A DNA stretch of 64,000 nt from Kudoa neothunni (GCA_964304625.1 OZ199839.1:4836001-4900000), one strand, 5' to 3'; shown: positions 1-11,780, counted from the stretch's first letter. A program made the numbers and translations. The notes: generated by a model from the letters alone, not told the origin.

Positions 1-1705
1 AAGAGTTAATCTAATCAGCACTTTAAACCCTGTAAATTTTGTTTCTATTTTAATTTATGCATTTTAAAGCTTGTCATTATTTTTGCAATGTGATGATTTA
101 GATAAACGAAATTATGCGCACCACTTTCCATCCAAATATAAATAGAGGTATGGAAAGAAATTAATGAGTAGTTTTAACTTTATTTTACAAATTATTGACC
201 AAAACTATGATGAACTTAATTTTAAGAGAAATGTAATTAGCGATTAAAGTTCAGTTATTTATGAAACAAAATCATTAAGCAACTTAAGATTCCTCCGAAA
301 TATAAATATTAATTGTTACTCCTTTTTTCGCAATTTTATAATGATGCCAATGATGTTTTGAAAAGCCGTGAACAGTAACTTACGTATTCATTATTGTAAC
401 AAAATTTCCTGATTTATAAATAAATCCAACTTTGCTTTTTATCAAGAATACTTACTGGTTCAAAAATATGCACAGTTAATTAATAAAATACGATTAAATC
501 CAAAACGTAAAGGTGTTTTTGGTTTGAAAAATTACAGTAATGCTTAAACATCAACTGGTTTTCTTGAAGGAATGGAATGCACCCTTTTAAAAATTAACGT
601 ACTGTTTGATTGCCCTAAAAATAATTTCTTTGTATTGAACTATTCTTAGATTAACGAAAACTATGTGAAAATATCGGTTAGATCGAATGGACCAATTATT
701 TCTTATTAATCTACATGGCACGTATTGAGAGTGGACTGTATTTTGTGCAAAAGTAATCGTGAATATAAATTCATAAACTACGTATAGAATGAGGTGTCGC
801 ATACTTTTATGCAGCTTTTATATCATAATGAATTAATGCGAGCTTAAAGAAAACGGTATATTGATTTGAATATTAACCTTAAGGTCTGGGGGTAAGGAAT
901 AATTAGGTTACTAAGAACTTAAACATTAGTTAGAAAATTGTCTCATCAAATTTAGAAACTTATCGAATTATTCATGCCAGCTATTTTTCAAGTAAATTTG
1001 GGGAAAACCGAAAAATGAATAAAAACTTATCGAAAAGACGACTATAGTTCCAATCTCAATCGATATTTTTGATAAAAAGGAATGTTCACATCTCAGGAAT
1101 TCCAATGGAGCATAATTTTCGTTTAAGTTGCCACAAAAATTTTAATATTTAAAAGCTCTACACACATTTCATATCGTTTTTAGGATACATATAGAGTCTC
1201 AAATTATTCCAACGTGGCAAAAACTTGTAATCTCAAATTACATGTTTTATTTAAAATGATCATAATGTATTTTGCTTAACTATATCAATAACGTTCGAAA
1301 AGAGAAAACGCTTATCAAATAACTTGTTTATGCTTCAAATTTAATGGAAATCCGACAACTCTTGTAAATGTGACGTTAATAGTTTTATTTGTCTCAAAAG
1401 TACCCCAAAAAGGAACATGTAAAATTTTTATAACATTCTATATCATAATTAAGAGACTCTTTCTCTATATTTGGAGTAAAAGTTCATTTTATTTGGCTAT
1501 CAATCAGAAGTAAACAAATAAAAATATTATTCAGGTGCTTTTAATCTGCTATTTGTGAGGACAACCAGAAAATTCCTTTTTTCGGACTGTGTTATTGACT
1601 ATATTTATACTTCTAAGTGAATAATCGATTTTCAATAGTGGTTTATCTATTCAAATACAAACTGACACACACTGACAGACATAAGAACTTTATTATGTGT
1701 ATAGA
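1..1705 (-). repeat. Left arm of a large inverted repeat
   Basis: This stretch is repeated in reverse complement at 6363-7850, and position 1 pairs with about 7850, so the unit may continue left of the window. The outer ~800 bases are nearly identical; a 71-residue frame in both arms (587-802 here, 7050-7265 there) translates identically. The inner part (about 1200-1700) differs at visibly more positions. This arm holds about 280 extra bases (roughly 905-1185) bounded on both sides by TTAGG. The inner edge is a GT/CA-rich tract near 1650-1700. No transposase is recognisable, so the family is unknown. I do not call the 71-residue frame a gene. Confidence 0.85.
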
Positions 1706-2476
1706 ATATAGATATAGATTAAAGGCAAAGGTAGAAGAGGCATTTATATTTAGTATAATAGCTTTAGGAACTTCAACTATTCAGAGTCTCATGCTCGTCG
1801 CACCCATAATTCGAAGGCATTGGCCTTAAATATGGTTTTATATTTGAATATATACAAATTTAAAGATAATTCTACTTAAAATATAATTAATCGTCCGAAA
1901 TTAACATTAATTATTTCAAAACATAATTCGATGTTTTCTTTTCCACCGCCACAAAAGCAAGTAACCTAATGAATTCTTTTTTATCCCATGATTTTGTATA
2001 TTTATTTTTATAAAATGTTATGTGTTGTATATTTCACATTCCAAAAATTCGATTTTATATAATTTCGGAAGCCTTTTAATGCTTAACCTGTTAACTTTGG
2101 TAATGCTTTGTTTGTTTTAAGAAATGTTTAGTCTGTTGGCAATTAAAAGCTTTTGCTTCTCCCAGATATGGAACATTTATAATAAGCAATATTAACAAGT
2201 ATTTGGTAAAGTAAATAAAACTAAACTTTATATTAAAAAAACAAACAAGCGATTACAGTTGGATGTATTTGTGTACCCCTCTACGAGACTGGAACCAAAC
2301 AAACAAGTGATTTAAAGTTAAGTTCCAATAATATAGTGTCAAAGTCGGAACATCGGTATGTATGCAATAATTAGGAATATCAAATTTTGAATTAATCATA
2401 TAATAAACTATCCAATAAATCCAGTTTTTGTCCGAAAAAATACCACCGATCATTTACCTTATACTATTGGTTAGAA
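1706..2476. other. Intergenic, no gene recognised
   Basis: AT-rich spacer between the left repeat arm and the coiled-coil gene. It presumably contains that gene's promoter, but I see no distinctive motif. Confidence 0.5.
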
Positions 2477-2934
2477 ATGGCGTACGACGAGGGCGAATTA
2501 ATGCAGTCTGCTGCTTTATATTGTGCATCTCAATTGAACGCAGTAAAAACTTATCCAAATAAATATAGAACGTAGACATTGAATCAATTTAGCTGGAGGC
2601 GGAGTTATCCATTATTGATGATCAAATCAACCGAAACGAACTCCAATATGATGAATGCATGAAATTGTATAGACAAGAAAAAGTACGACATCTATCAGTA
2701 TGTTACACGAGAGTTTATTAAATCGTTTAACTTCAATGTAGAATAGCTATTTTGTAAAGGCACAGCAAATAGATGACGTTAGTACCATGTAATACTCAAT
2801 GAGTGATATTCTTATGAATAACTCACTCTAGATTGAAGGAACGTAAAAAGGAGTGCCATCGAGAGCACGCCAAGCACACTGTTGCGTTAGCCAACATTAT
2901 AGCCTCATTAAAGCAACCTTTAGGGTTGACTTAG
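2477..2934 (+). CDS. Small coiled-coil protein, unidentified, 4 exons
   Basis: Four exons (2477-2542, 2593-2697, 2742-2788, 2832-2934) are separated by GT..AG introns of 50, 44 and 43 nt. Together they give 321 nt, or 106 residues. The protein begins MAYDEGELMQ and is rich in Glu, Lys, Arg and Gln with heptad-like spacing (for example DDQINRNELQYDECMKLY), so a soluble helical or coiled-coil protein is likely. There is no signal peptide or membrane segment. I do not recognise the family; a small subunit of a larger complex would fit but is a guess. Clean splice sites, matching phases and intron sizes like those of the neighbouring genes support it as real. It converges on MRPL28, with about 180 bp between the stops. 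Confidence 0.55.
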
Positions 2935-3116
2935 TGCCGCTAACATTAATTAGAAAATGCTTCGATTTAGTGTCAACTCTTGTTAAATATTTAATCAGAA
3001 GTGTGTTTTTTGCTTCAACAATTAAATATCGTGGCAGATCAATTCAGTTAAAGAATAACTTAGAACAATCATATCACAAATCAATAAAAAAAATTAAATA
3101 AAGCAAACAGATTGTT

Positions 3117-3842
3117 CTAACAATCGATAATATCAACTGGTTGAATTGGAACTGCTTTGGGAGGTTTAACATATTTATCCACATGAATCGGTCTTAAAAT
3201 TCGGTCAAAACCTACCAAATCGATTGCATGGACTGTAGGTAGAATAACACGGATGCCATTTTCATCCTAGAAACCAAATTCATTTAAAAATCGTGAATTT
3301 TCGAAACGATTGCCCTACATATTCCTCAGGAATTGATGGATGTTTTCGAAAATCTTCGAGGTATTTTTTTAAACGAGATCCAATATTTGAATTCAAATCT
3401 TCATCGGTTCTATTAGCTAAATAGTTATCAATTCCACCATCATCATCAATATCGTAAAGTGTTTCCACAGTGAGATCTATGGTCACATATCGATTCAGCG
3501 TATTGCTAAATAAACTGGCGGAAACTGTGTTCGCTTGCCATCTTAGATGGTACCTAAGAAACAGCTATTGAATCATTTTTTTGGTCAATTGAATAACGGT
3601 TCAGCATATAGCTTATAAGAGAAACCAGCTTCCCACACACTTCGTCCCCATAGCACATTTAATTTAGGATCTGGCCGGAAACGTCGTGTTACGTATTTCT
3701 GTCGTTTAGGTGGGTTTCTTCTCTTTCTACTCTCAAGGTGATACATTCTTAAGATGTTATTGTTAGAACTTTTGAATAGGGTTGTTGACGACAGTCCACA
3801 CGCTCGTAGCATGATCAATTTAAACCAAACGGGCGTGCGCAT
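3117..3842 (-). CDS. MRPL28: Mitochondrial large-subunit ribosomal protein bL28m
   Basis: Three exons on the minus strand (3842-3598, 3553-3319, 3266-3117) with introns of 44 and 52 nt give 209 residues; human MRPL28 has 256. It is a structural protein of the mitochondrial 39S ribosomal subunit. The block beginning LWGRSVWEAGF aligns with human LWGGEGWILGQ. After the first intron, YVTIDLTVETLYDID aligns with FTVTVTMRTLDLID, the core bL28 strand region. The last exon ends VPIQPVDIIDC and is shorter than the human tail. The start at 3842 is the first Met of the open frame; the N-terminus is basic, as expected for a mitochondrial protein. Both introns were placed because they restore frame and alignment. 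The 3' end faces the coiled-coil gene and the 5' end is about 110 bp from the divergently transcribed ATG13. Confidence 0.85.
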
Positions 3843-3948
3843 GCTGTTTTAAAATCAATCATTTTTTATTTAAATTATCTTGGTTGCATTTATTACCTAA
3901 TAACAAACGTAGGAATCGATTCAGTTTTAACCTAGCGTAAGGGGAGAT

Positions 3949-5033
3949 ATGTCATCGGACCCATCAAGCTGGTATGATGAAACTAACACAGCCATGACTT
4001 ACTTGAGGAATTTTATATACAAAGTATATAAAAAATTGTTATGTGAACTAATTTACACGCATGTTGACCATTACAACAAAATCTAATGTGCGTAGATAGT
4101 GGAACTTACTATCGGCTCCAGAATCAAGGGAGAAGACTCAGTGAATCCGGTTTGTGTATCTTTAGATAATAATAACATAAAAATTAAACAACCAATAACG
4201 TTAAAATCAAACGATTCACCTAAAATGAATAGTTCACAAAGGAAAGAAAAGCTTTGGGTATTTTTATTTTAATTTCGACCAAGAATTGACGAATCGACCT
4301 AGTTTAATCTGGTTTTATCGAATACTCATCTATGTAGTCAATTTAGAAGAATTATTGAGAGTATAAATGAAAAAGTTTACTTTGCTAGATCTATACCGTC
4401 AGTTGTGGCAATTTTATTCACTTTGAAGTCATCGCAGCCACTTAGAAAAGTCTCATTGGACTTTTTATGTTATATAATTTTTTAGGATTTATATCATGAA
4501 TCATTTGTTGAACTTTGGACCATAAGCTCCGAATATATTGATAGGTTTCTGGCTTTGTTATTTTCTGGATACTAATTTTATATGCACCTAGAGATGATAA
4601 ATATCATTTTAATAATCCTATATTTTCTAAGGTTATTTCGGTTGACATTTCTATTGATTTGATGAGTGGTAATTAGAATAATTACAACTCCAAAGTCTAT
4701 TTGAAATTGTGCATTTTCCTAAGAACTATCCTGACAACATCAAAAGTACTGCCACTCTATTCCGCCATTACAACAAATAATGATCAATATTACACCAACA
4801 TGGAAATCAAGTATTCTTTTAGTTTAATCTCAATAAATAAATGTTGTTGTAGAGTTTTTGTTGACCGAATCCCAACTGTAGAATTTAATGATTATAGTAT
4901 TTGTGGGGTTGCTTGATTACAAAATTAACTTTTGGAAGATTGTTCGAGCTATCTTATTGGAAAAATCAAGACTAAACGTTATATTTTAACAGTAGACGTC
5001 CGGTTTTCTATACCAAATAACAATTTAAAGTAA
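3949..5033 (+). CDS. ATG13: Autophagy protein ATG13, HORMA-domain-only form
   Basis: Eight proposed exons (3949-4023, 4096-4257, 4303-4449, 4486-4544, 4592-4631, 4677-4810, 4853-4902, 4993-5033) with introns of 36-90 nt give 235 residues. ATG13 is the HORMA-domain adaptor of the ULK1/ATG1 kinase complex that starts autophagosome formation. Matches to human ATG13 include WFNLVLSNTHL (WFNLAIKDIPE), LFTLKSSQP (EISLKTSEG), FVELWTISSEY (LEIWCLEM) and VYLKLCIFLRTIL (VYNRLSLLLKSLL), all in the expected order. The 42-nt intron at 4811-4852 is frame-neutral and might be retained. The predicted stop at 5031-5033 falls where the HORMA domain ends. The long disordered tail that binds ULK1 and FIP200 in other animals is therefore absent or encoded by unfound exons. 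It is divergent from MRPL28. Confidence 0.72.
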
Positions 5034-6362
5034 AATTATCAAAATTATTTTTAATCTGAGGTATTTAATTGTTTACTTGCTAATATTTTTGATAGTTTAT
5101 TTTTAGATGATTGTCTGAAGAGGTGATTAAGATCAGTTTATTGGGTAAATATTCCCTTTTTTTCATTTCTTTTATAATCTTTTGTAGAATCATATTCTTT
5201 ATATACATTAAATGCTTAATCATTGCTGAATTTTTCCAACATATTTTCTTAATATTGTTTCTGCTTTTTATTCAGAAATATACAATAATCTTATCATAAC
5301 GTTAGGACGGCATCATTTCTCAAAGGAGGGCTGTAAAAATTATTGTAATTATTTGTTTGAATTTCAAATTCGTTATTCTTCCTTACATTCATTACATTAA
5401 ATTTGTCAACTATAAATTTCTTGTCTTTCCATATGTTTTAGCCACATTTCAGAAAGTTAATATAAAAACTAACTGATATAGCATAGGTGAACCAAGTTTC
5501 TTCATCATATCTGATCATCCATTGCTAAAAGGGGGAGGGGGATCTAGGTTGTATCTCTTGAAGAGTGAACAAAATATCTTTCCATATTCACATTTTAAAC
5601 TTTAATTTTTATCTCAGCTTATTAATTTCGAACAATTTCACAGCTAAGTCAAAACAAAACCCTATTACCTCGCATTATAACTTTATGTGCGATATCCAGA
5701 CTTAAAATCTCGCCACATTAATGAGACAACTTGATATTTCAAGATAATATTCTTGGCCCACGTAGCATTCGTCAACTATTTTCTAAATTTTCGATCTATC
5801 CCATTGTTGAATGAAAAAATCTGCAGTCACATTAAAACATTCTTATGAAAGATGATACCATTTTGAATCTCTACGACCCTTTACCTCTCACCACTCATAA
5901 TAACTCGAAATGGAGCAAACGACGATTTTTAAACCAAATATCAATATTCTCATATTAATTCTGAATCATCTTTCTTAACTAATGATATATATTTTATTAT
6001 TAAATAAGTTGTTTCCTTTGTTAAATTAACTAATTATAAAGCTAGTAATTTTACTAAAAAATATAATAAATCAATCAAAATTTTACAAGAGTCGCAGTTT
6101 GAACCTATATCACACTTAATGTAAAGCTGATATACCATTTCTAAATATTTCCTAATTTGAACACAAAATTTGATCTGGATTGATTCCCTCTGCGAATTTG
6201 GTCGGTTTCCTACTTTTGTCGCTATTATACTTTATAATAATTTTATTTTTTAATTGATTCTGGGTTGAAAAACATCCTAGTCTATCATGGCATTTTTAAG
6301 ATTTTATCCAATGTATATTTCCTTGTAGATTAATTTAATTATTTAAGCTAATTATTATATAT
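5034..6362. other. Intergenic between ATG13 and the right repeat arm
   Basis: AT-rich spacer of 1.3 kb. I found no frame with convincing composition or splice structure. Further ATG13 exons could lie here, but I could not identify any. Confidence 0.4.
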
Positions 6363-7850
6363 CTATATAAATAATAAAGTTCTTATGTCTGTCCGTGTGT
6401 GTGTGCGTGTCAGTTTGCAGTAGTACGCATGTGCCATGGAGAAATTTCTTTAAATATAGCTGTAAGTTTGTATTTAAATAGATAAAACCATTAATGAAAA
6501 TGGATCATTCACTTAGAAGTATAAATAGAGTCAATAACACAGTCCGAAGTAAGGAATTTTCTGGTTGTCTTCACATATAGCAGATTAAAAACACCTGCAT
6601 AATATTGATATTTGTTTATTTCTGATTGATAGCCAAATAAAATGAACTTTTACTCACTATATAGAAAAAGAGTCTCTTAATTATGGTATAGAATGTTCTA
6701 AAAATTTTACATATGCCTGTTCGGATTACTTTTGTGACAAATAAAACTATTAATGTCACATTTACAAGAGTTGTCGCATTTCCTTAAAATTTGAAGCATA
6801 AACAAGTTATTTGGTATGTATTTTTTCTTTTCGAACGTTATGGATATAGTTAAGAAAAATAGATTATGATCATTTTAAATAAAACACATAATTTGAGATA
6901 ACAAATTGTTGCCACATTGGAATAATTTGAGTGTCTATATGTATCCTAATTATTCCTTATCCCCAGACCTTAAGGTTAATATTCAAATCAATATACCGTT
7001 TTCTTTAAGCTCGCATTAATTCATTATGATATAAAAGCTGCATAAAAGTATGCGACACCTCATTCTATACGTAGTTTATGAATTTATATTCACGATTACT
7101 TTTGCACAAAATACAGTCCACTCTCAATACGTGCCATGTAGATTAATAAGAAATAATTGGTCCATTCGATCTAACCGATATTTTCACATAGTTTTCGTTA
7201 ATCTAAGAATAGTTCAATACAAAGAAATTATTTTTAGGGCAATCAAACAGTACGTTAATTTTTAAAAGGGTGCATTCCATTCCTCCAAGAAAACCAGTTG
7301 ATGTTTAAGCATTACTGTAATTTTTCAAACCAAAAACACCTTTACGTTTTGGATTTAATCGTATTTTATTAATTAACTGTGCATATTTTTGAACCAGTAA
7401 GTATTCTTGATAAAAAGCAAGGTTGGATTTATTTATAAATCAGGAAATTTTGTTACAATAATGAATACGTAAGTTACTGTTCACGGCTTTTCAAAACATC
7501 ATTGGCATCATTATAAAATTGCGAAAAAAGGAGTAACAATTAATATTTATATTTCGGAGGAATCTTAAGTTGCTTAATGATTTTGTTTCATAAATAACTG
7601 AACTTTAATCGCTAATTACATTTCTCTTAAAATTAAGTTCATCATAGTTTTGGTCAATAATTTGTAAAATAAAGTTAAAACTACTCATTAATTTCTTTCC
7701 ATACCTCTATTTATATTTGGATGGAAAGTGTGCGCATAATTTCGTTTATCTAAATCATCACATTGCAAAAATAATGACAAGCTTTAAAATGCATAAATTA
7801 AAATAGAAACAAAATTTACAGGGTTTAAAGTGCTGATTAGATTAACTCTT
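6363..7850 (+). repeat. Right arm of the large inverted repeat
   Basis: Reverse complement of 1-1705. It starts in a GT-rich tract (about 6376-6440) and ends at 7850, the partner of window base 1. It lacks the ~280-base segment present in the left arm. The outer half is almost identical to the left arm, while the inner half shows many substitutions. That uneven divergence suggests gene conversion or different ages for the two halves. Confidence 0.85.
6376..6440 (+). repeat. Dispersed GT-rich repeat C (copy 1)
   Basis: A tract of the form TCCGTGTGTGTG..CAG..TACGCATGTG recurs at 45950-46014 (minus) and 53893-53965 (plus), and in reverse at the inner edge of the left arm (about 1650-1690). The shared bases beyond the simple GT run (TACGCA, and TAGAGAGACATAT in the two distal copies) show a real repeat family rather than a chance microsatellite. 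Family unknown; possibly the terminus of a DNA transposon. Confidence 0.5.
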
Positions 7851-7946
7851 CCGTAAAATTTCTCCATTGAAAAATAAAAAAGTTAAAATTTTCTATCACA
7901 CTGTACCAGGCCAAACTGGGCATTAGCGCCATTTACTTAAAAATCA

Positions 7947-8032
7947 AAAAGGCTTTAGTCTGAGCCAGGTGTTAGCCTACTTGGCTGGAAAGGAAGCCTT
8001 CGCGAAGTGGGGCTTTTGTGCTAGTTATTTTA
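7947..8032 (+). repeat. Dispersed repeat A (copy 1)
   Basis: The segment contains AAGGCTTTAGTCTG, GGAAAGGAAGCC, GCGAAG and GGCTTTTGTGCTA. A shorter relative lies at 54514-54572 with the same blocks in the same order. It is relatively GC-rich for this genome. It carries no recognisable coding sequence, and its family is unknown. Confidence 0.5.
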
Positions 8033-8679
8033 TGTAAAAATCTATATTAACTTTGATTTTGAGGAGTGAAGCAGTCAACTATCTCTCGGTGTCTCTGGGA
8101 ACATAGTGATGATTTGAATCCATTTGGAAGTGAACTAAGTGACTGTTTCTCTAATTTTTACTTAATTTACTAATTCTTAATAAATAAAATCAGACCATAT
8201 TCTATTAAAATAAAATATCAGAGCTCGGAGTCTTAATATTTACGTAAGTGGAGAATATTATGAACTCTGAGCTTAGTCCTACAGCATAGTTTTTAGAGAG
8301 AATGAAATATTATGTTGATTTTATATCTTTAAAAGACAAAGAATTAGTGACTAAGTAAGTAATCAAATTTACAATTATATTTCCAATATGTGCTTAAGGG
8401 ATTCTTGGTATGATATCAATATCAATGAATTTATGGGATTCTCAAGGGTGTAAATTCGAATGGTGTTGCACAAAGATAAGGAGGAGCCATTGATTAATAT
8501 TTTTAGTTTCATTATAAATAAAGAAATATACTGAAGTTATATCCATGTAATCGATTCAGAAAAATATTGAGATCATTGAATTTTAACATTTAAGCACCAG
8601 TTTATGATGAAAAAATCATTAAAACTCTTCAAAATTATTAAGTTTTGTAACTTATGGATAAGAATTTTCCATTATGTTC
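8033..8679. other. Spacer without recognised gene
   Basis: Contains the hairpin at 8222-8273; otherwise nothing recognised. Confidence 0.4.
8222..8273. repeat. Imperfect inverted repeat (hairpin)
   Basis: Arms 8222-8240 and 8254-8273 pair with a few mismatches around a 13-nt spacer. There is no gene on either side and no T-run, so it is more likely the core of a small transposon or a structural site than a bacterial-type terminator. Confidence 0.45.
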
Positions 8680-9570
8680 CTCACCAAATCTAGGCATAAC
8701 ATAGAAGATTAATTAATTTTCTTTCGAAGGCAATATCTATTTAGATAATATATACTACAAAATTCCAAGAATGTGGCTTAAAATTTTTCTTGTGGAATAA
8801 TTAAACATATGACTACGCTTTAAATATTATTCAATACCTTGGGAAGAACGGAGACCAATCTACATTAAGATTATATTTTTGAGAAAAACGGTGTCGTCTT
8901 TTGCCATCCCATTATTTTACCAGCGAAGGATTATAATCGCAGGCAATTTTTTCTCTTGAAAACCTCACTCATATATCGTTACGAAAATGGCACAAATATT
9001 AAGGGAATTTTGATCTAGAAGTTAGAACCATTACAATGTATTTATCATTCATAAAGTAGAAATCTGCTTTGTTTGACGTTCCTTTTGCTAAAAAAATATT
9101 CTCGCAACCTATATAATTAAAAAAAATATTTTTTATTTTCATCAACAGAACTTCTAATTTTTCAAAGCATATTATGTCGAAATCCAATAGCCTGAGACAA
9201 GGTTGTACTAGTATCGTACAAGAGAGGGTGTGGATACAATCGACCAAATGATGGCATCTGTTTGTTCACTGCTACACCAAAAGATAGCAAATTGCTGTAT
9301 CATTTAATATGGTAGATTTGACATCAATCAATGTTTTATTGATGAAAAAGCTCATGATTAAATTTTCTCCGAGAAATTTCTAAATGCGTCTAAAACTTTT
9401 GCTAATGAAATAAAGATACGAGCAACAAAATTTTAAAAAGTCGCATAACGCATTCTCTAGAAACTTGAATATTCTCTCATCGATAGCATTACTAGAATGA
9501 AACTCATTTTTCTTCCGTAGAAGAGAAGAAATGGCAAGAGACTGCGAAGATTGTCATTGATTATTTTTCC
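8680..9570 (+). mobile_element. Very decayed piggyBac-like remnant
   Basis: Short stretches in shifting frames recall the C-terminal half of a piggyBac transposase. Near 9235 a GVDTIDQM-like motif marks the region of the third catalytic Asp. It is followed by FNMVDLTSINVLL, which resembles the family motif FNMLDIAAVNA. Many stops and frame changes separate them. No terminal repeats were found. This is a weak assignment. Confidence 0.3.
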
Positions 9571-10242
9571 CCATTCACTCATGCGATTAATTTTTTAAAG
9601 TCAAATCATATCTTAGCTTTATTAGGATTTATCTTTTTATTATAAATGAATTTAAGTTAAACAGAAGCATATTTAAATTATCTAGAAGGTCTTTATTAAT
9701 GTTTCCACTTCGATATTTACTGAATAGAGATAATATAGGATTAATATGCATAATAATCGTAAGTATTTATTAAGTTTACTCCACAGAATAAATTAATAAT
9801 CTAAGAATTCATTTATAATAATTTTATGAATTTATTTATCCGAAAAATTTGGGATTATATCTACTCAAAATTAGTTACGGGTTTAAATGATCTAATAAAA
9901 ATAATTCAAAATTCATTTTTATGTATAATTTTCTAATCCTAATCCAATTTTAGTCGTATTAATTCCAAATTTAACATATCTAGCACAAAAAATATACGTT
10001 TCATCCGCCTAGTATCCTTGTTCGATAAAATTTTAAATAAACCGCTCACATCATATACAAGGTCTCATCTATTGCTTAAATGAGTGGGCGCAGTGATTTA
10101 GCTTCAATCAAACATTTCCATAAATTTTGATAACATTATATTTTAGCAACAAAAATAAACCGGCGTAATCTAGTCGAATTTTACACACAACAATTAAATA
10201 TCCACCAAATAACAAAATTTAAAAACTCAATTTCTGTTGAAA
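9571..10242. other. AT-rich spacer downstream of STOML2
   Basis: No coding pattern seen. It is the probable 3' flank of the STOML2 gene. Confidence 0.5.
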
Positions 10243-11780
10243 TCAGCTTGATTTATTGAACGTGGGGGAGTTTTCGATGAGGAAATCGTCTCGAAATGCA
10301 CCATTTTTGGCCAAAGAATTTACATTTTTCAACCCGTATGGTAAATGACCTTCAGTCATATCTTTTTTGTTTGCGCTTAGTTTACTGAATATAGTCATTG
10401 CCTAGAAATTTTTCACGGAAATTTTTTATCAGAAAACATATTACTTGAGCAACCGACGACGTGACATCATTCACGTTAGAAGGAAGTATAATAGTGTTCG
10501 ATTCTTTGGCCAGTTTTGAAAAAGCAGAAATATACTATGAAATGGAAAAATATTCCAATTAAAGATTGGCATGAATTAATACTTGTTCAGCAACCACAAG
10601 CGACGCCGCATGAGTACCACCCTAAATGAGTAAAGTTAAATTTCAGCAGTCGGTTCGTATAGCAAAATTGAACAAACCTCATGTGATAACGAATCTGAAA
10701 CAATTTTAATGGCCTTGGAACGAGCCTCTGCCTTCCTCATAACAGCTTCAGCTTCTCCAGTAGCTTGATTAATAGCAGCGTCTCGTTGTCCTTCAGATTC
10801 GAGTATGTATGCACGTTTTTTTCTTTCAGCCTCCACTTGCAATTGCATAGCTTCCAAAATCTTGACGGGAGGTTGTACATCCTCTACAATCGCAGCAGAA
10901 ACAATGGTGATAAAATTCAAAAATCTCATTTCATCAACAATTACTTATTTCATAACGCATACATTCCAATCCCCAATTAACTGAAGCCTCTCTTATGGAT
11001 TCTACATTTAGACAAGCAATAATACCATTACAGCTAAGAAAAGCAGCGCTATTACCAATAATGCTGATATTTAAGCGCTCGCGTTCCTTGAATACATCGT
11101 CCAGGGTCATTTTTCCGATCTCTGAACGCATTGTAGTTTGGGCCAGTTGTGTTATTGCGTATTCATGATTTTCGATTCCGTACGATGCCTATCACAGAAA
11201 AAACATAGAATCTGTTTATTCAGAGCGCCACATTTAAGTAATCTCACTTTGTATGGATCCAAAACCCGATAAAATAGCACACCGTCCAAATGCAAAACCA
11301 CATTATCTTAATAAGCAAAGCAGGATAACTTTTGGGTTTTAATTATTGACATGGAATACCTCGAGTGATGGCAGACTGAGAACCAACTTGAAAAGCTACC
11401 TCTTTCAAGCTATGCACATACTTTATTTTGTCAACAAACGGAATAACAATGTTAATTCCCTAAAATTCGAAAAACATTAGATAATTAAAAAAATGAATAT
11501 CATCCATCATTAGAAAGGCTCATCATACCGCATAAAGAGTGGAATTAAATTTTCCAAAACGTTCAACGATCCACGCTTCTTGTTGTGGAACAAAGTTTAT
11601 AATCTATTATTGGATATAATTGCTCATACACTACTCATTGAGAATTAACTGTGTTTAGTGGAAGTTTAGTAGAGCTCATAGGTCGTGTGTAATTGTCAGC
11701 ATTGATTCTAGCTTTTCCACCCTACGAAAACATATCCAAAAGGAAGAAAATTATTTAAGTTTAACCGCAAAGGTGGACAT
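10243..11780 (-). CDS. STOML2: Stomatin-like protein 2, mitochondrial SPFH protein
   Basis: Eleven exons on the minus strand (11780-11766, 11721-11650, 11603-11529, 11459-11360, 11306-11248, 11188-11056, 11001-10945, 10883-10678, 10621-10583, 10534-10445, 10401-10243) are joined by introns of 43-69 nt, all GT..AG. They total 1005 nt, or 334 residues; human STOML2 has 356. The protein is an SPFH/band-7 scaffold of the mitochondrial inner membrane that organises cardiolipin-rich domains and proteases. Diagnostic blocks are FVPQQEAWIVERFGKF near residue 30, LDGVLFYRVLDPYKASYG, AITQLAQTTMRSEIGK, the coiled-coil EAMQLQVEAERKKRA, and YISAFSKLAKESNTI. The proposed first exon encodes MSTFA; the in-frame Met before SSTKL is an alternative start. 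The C-terminal ~45 residues are not conserved. Confidence 0.93.

Noticed and set aside
587-802. 71-residue open frame present identically in both inverted-repeat arms
   Set aside because: Identity is explained by the near-identical arms; composition is AT-driven and no family or splice partner is seen.
1700-1830. Possible tRNA or SINE head (TAGCTTTAGG..AATTCGAAGGC)
   Set aside because: Box spacing and stem pairing do not hold up.
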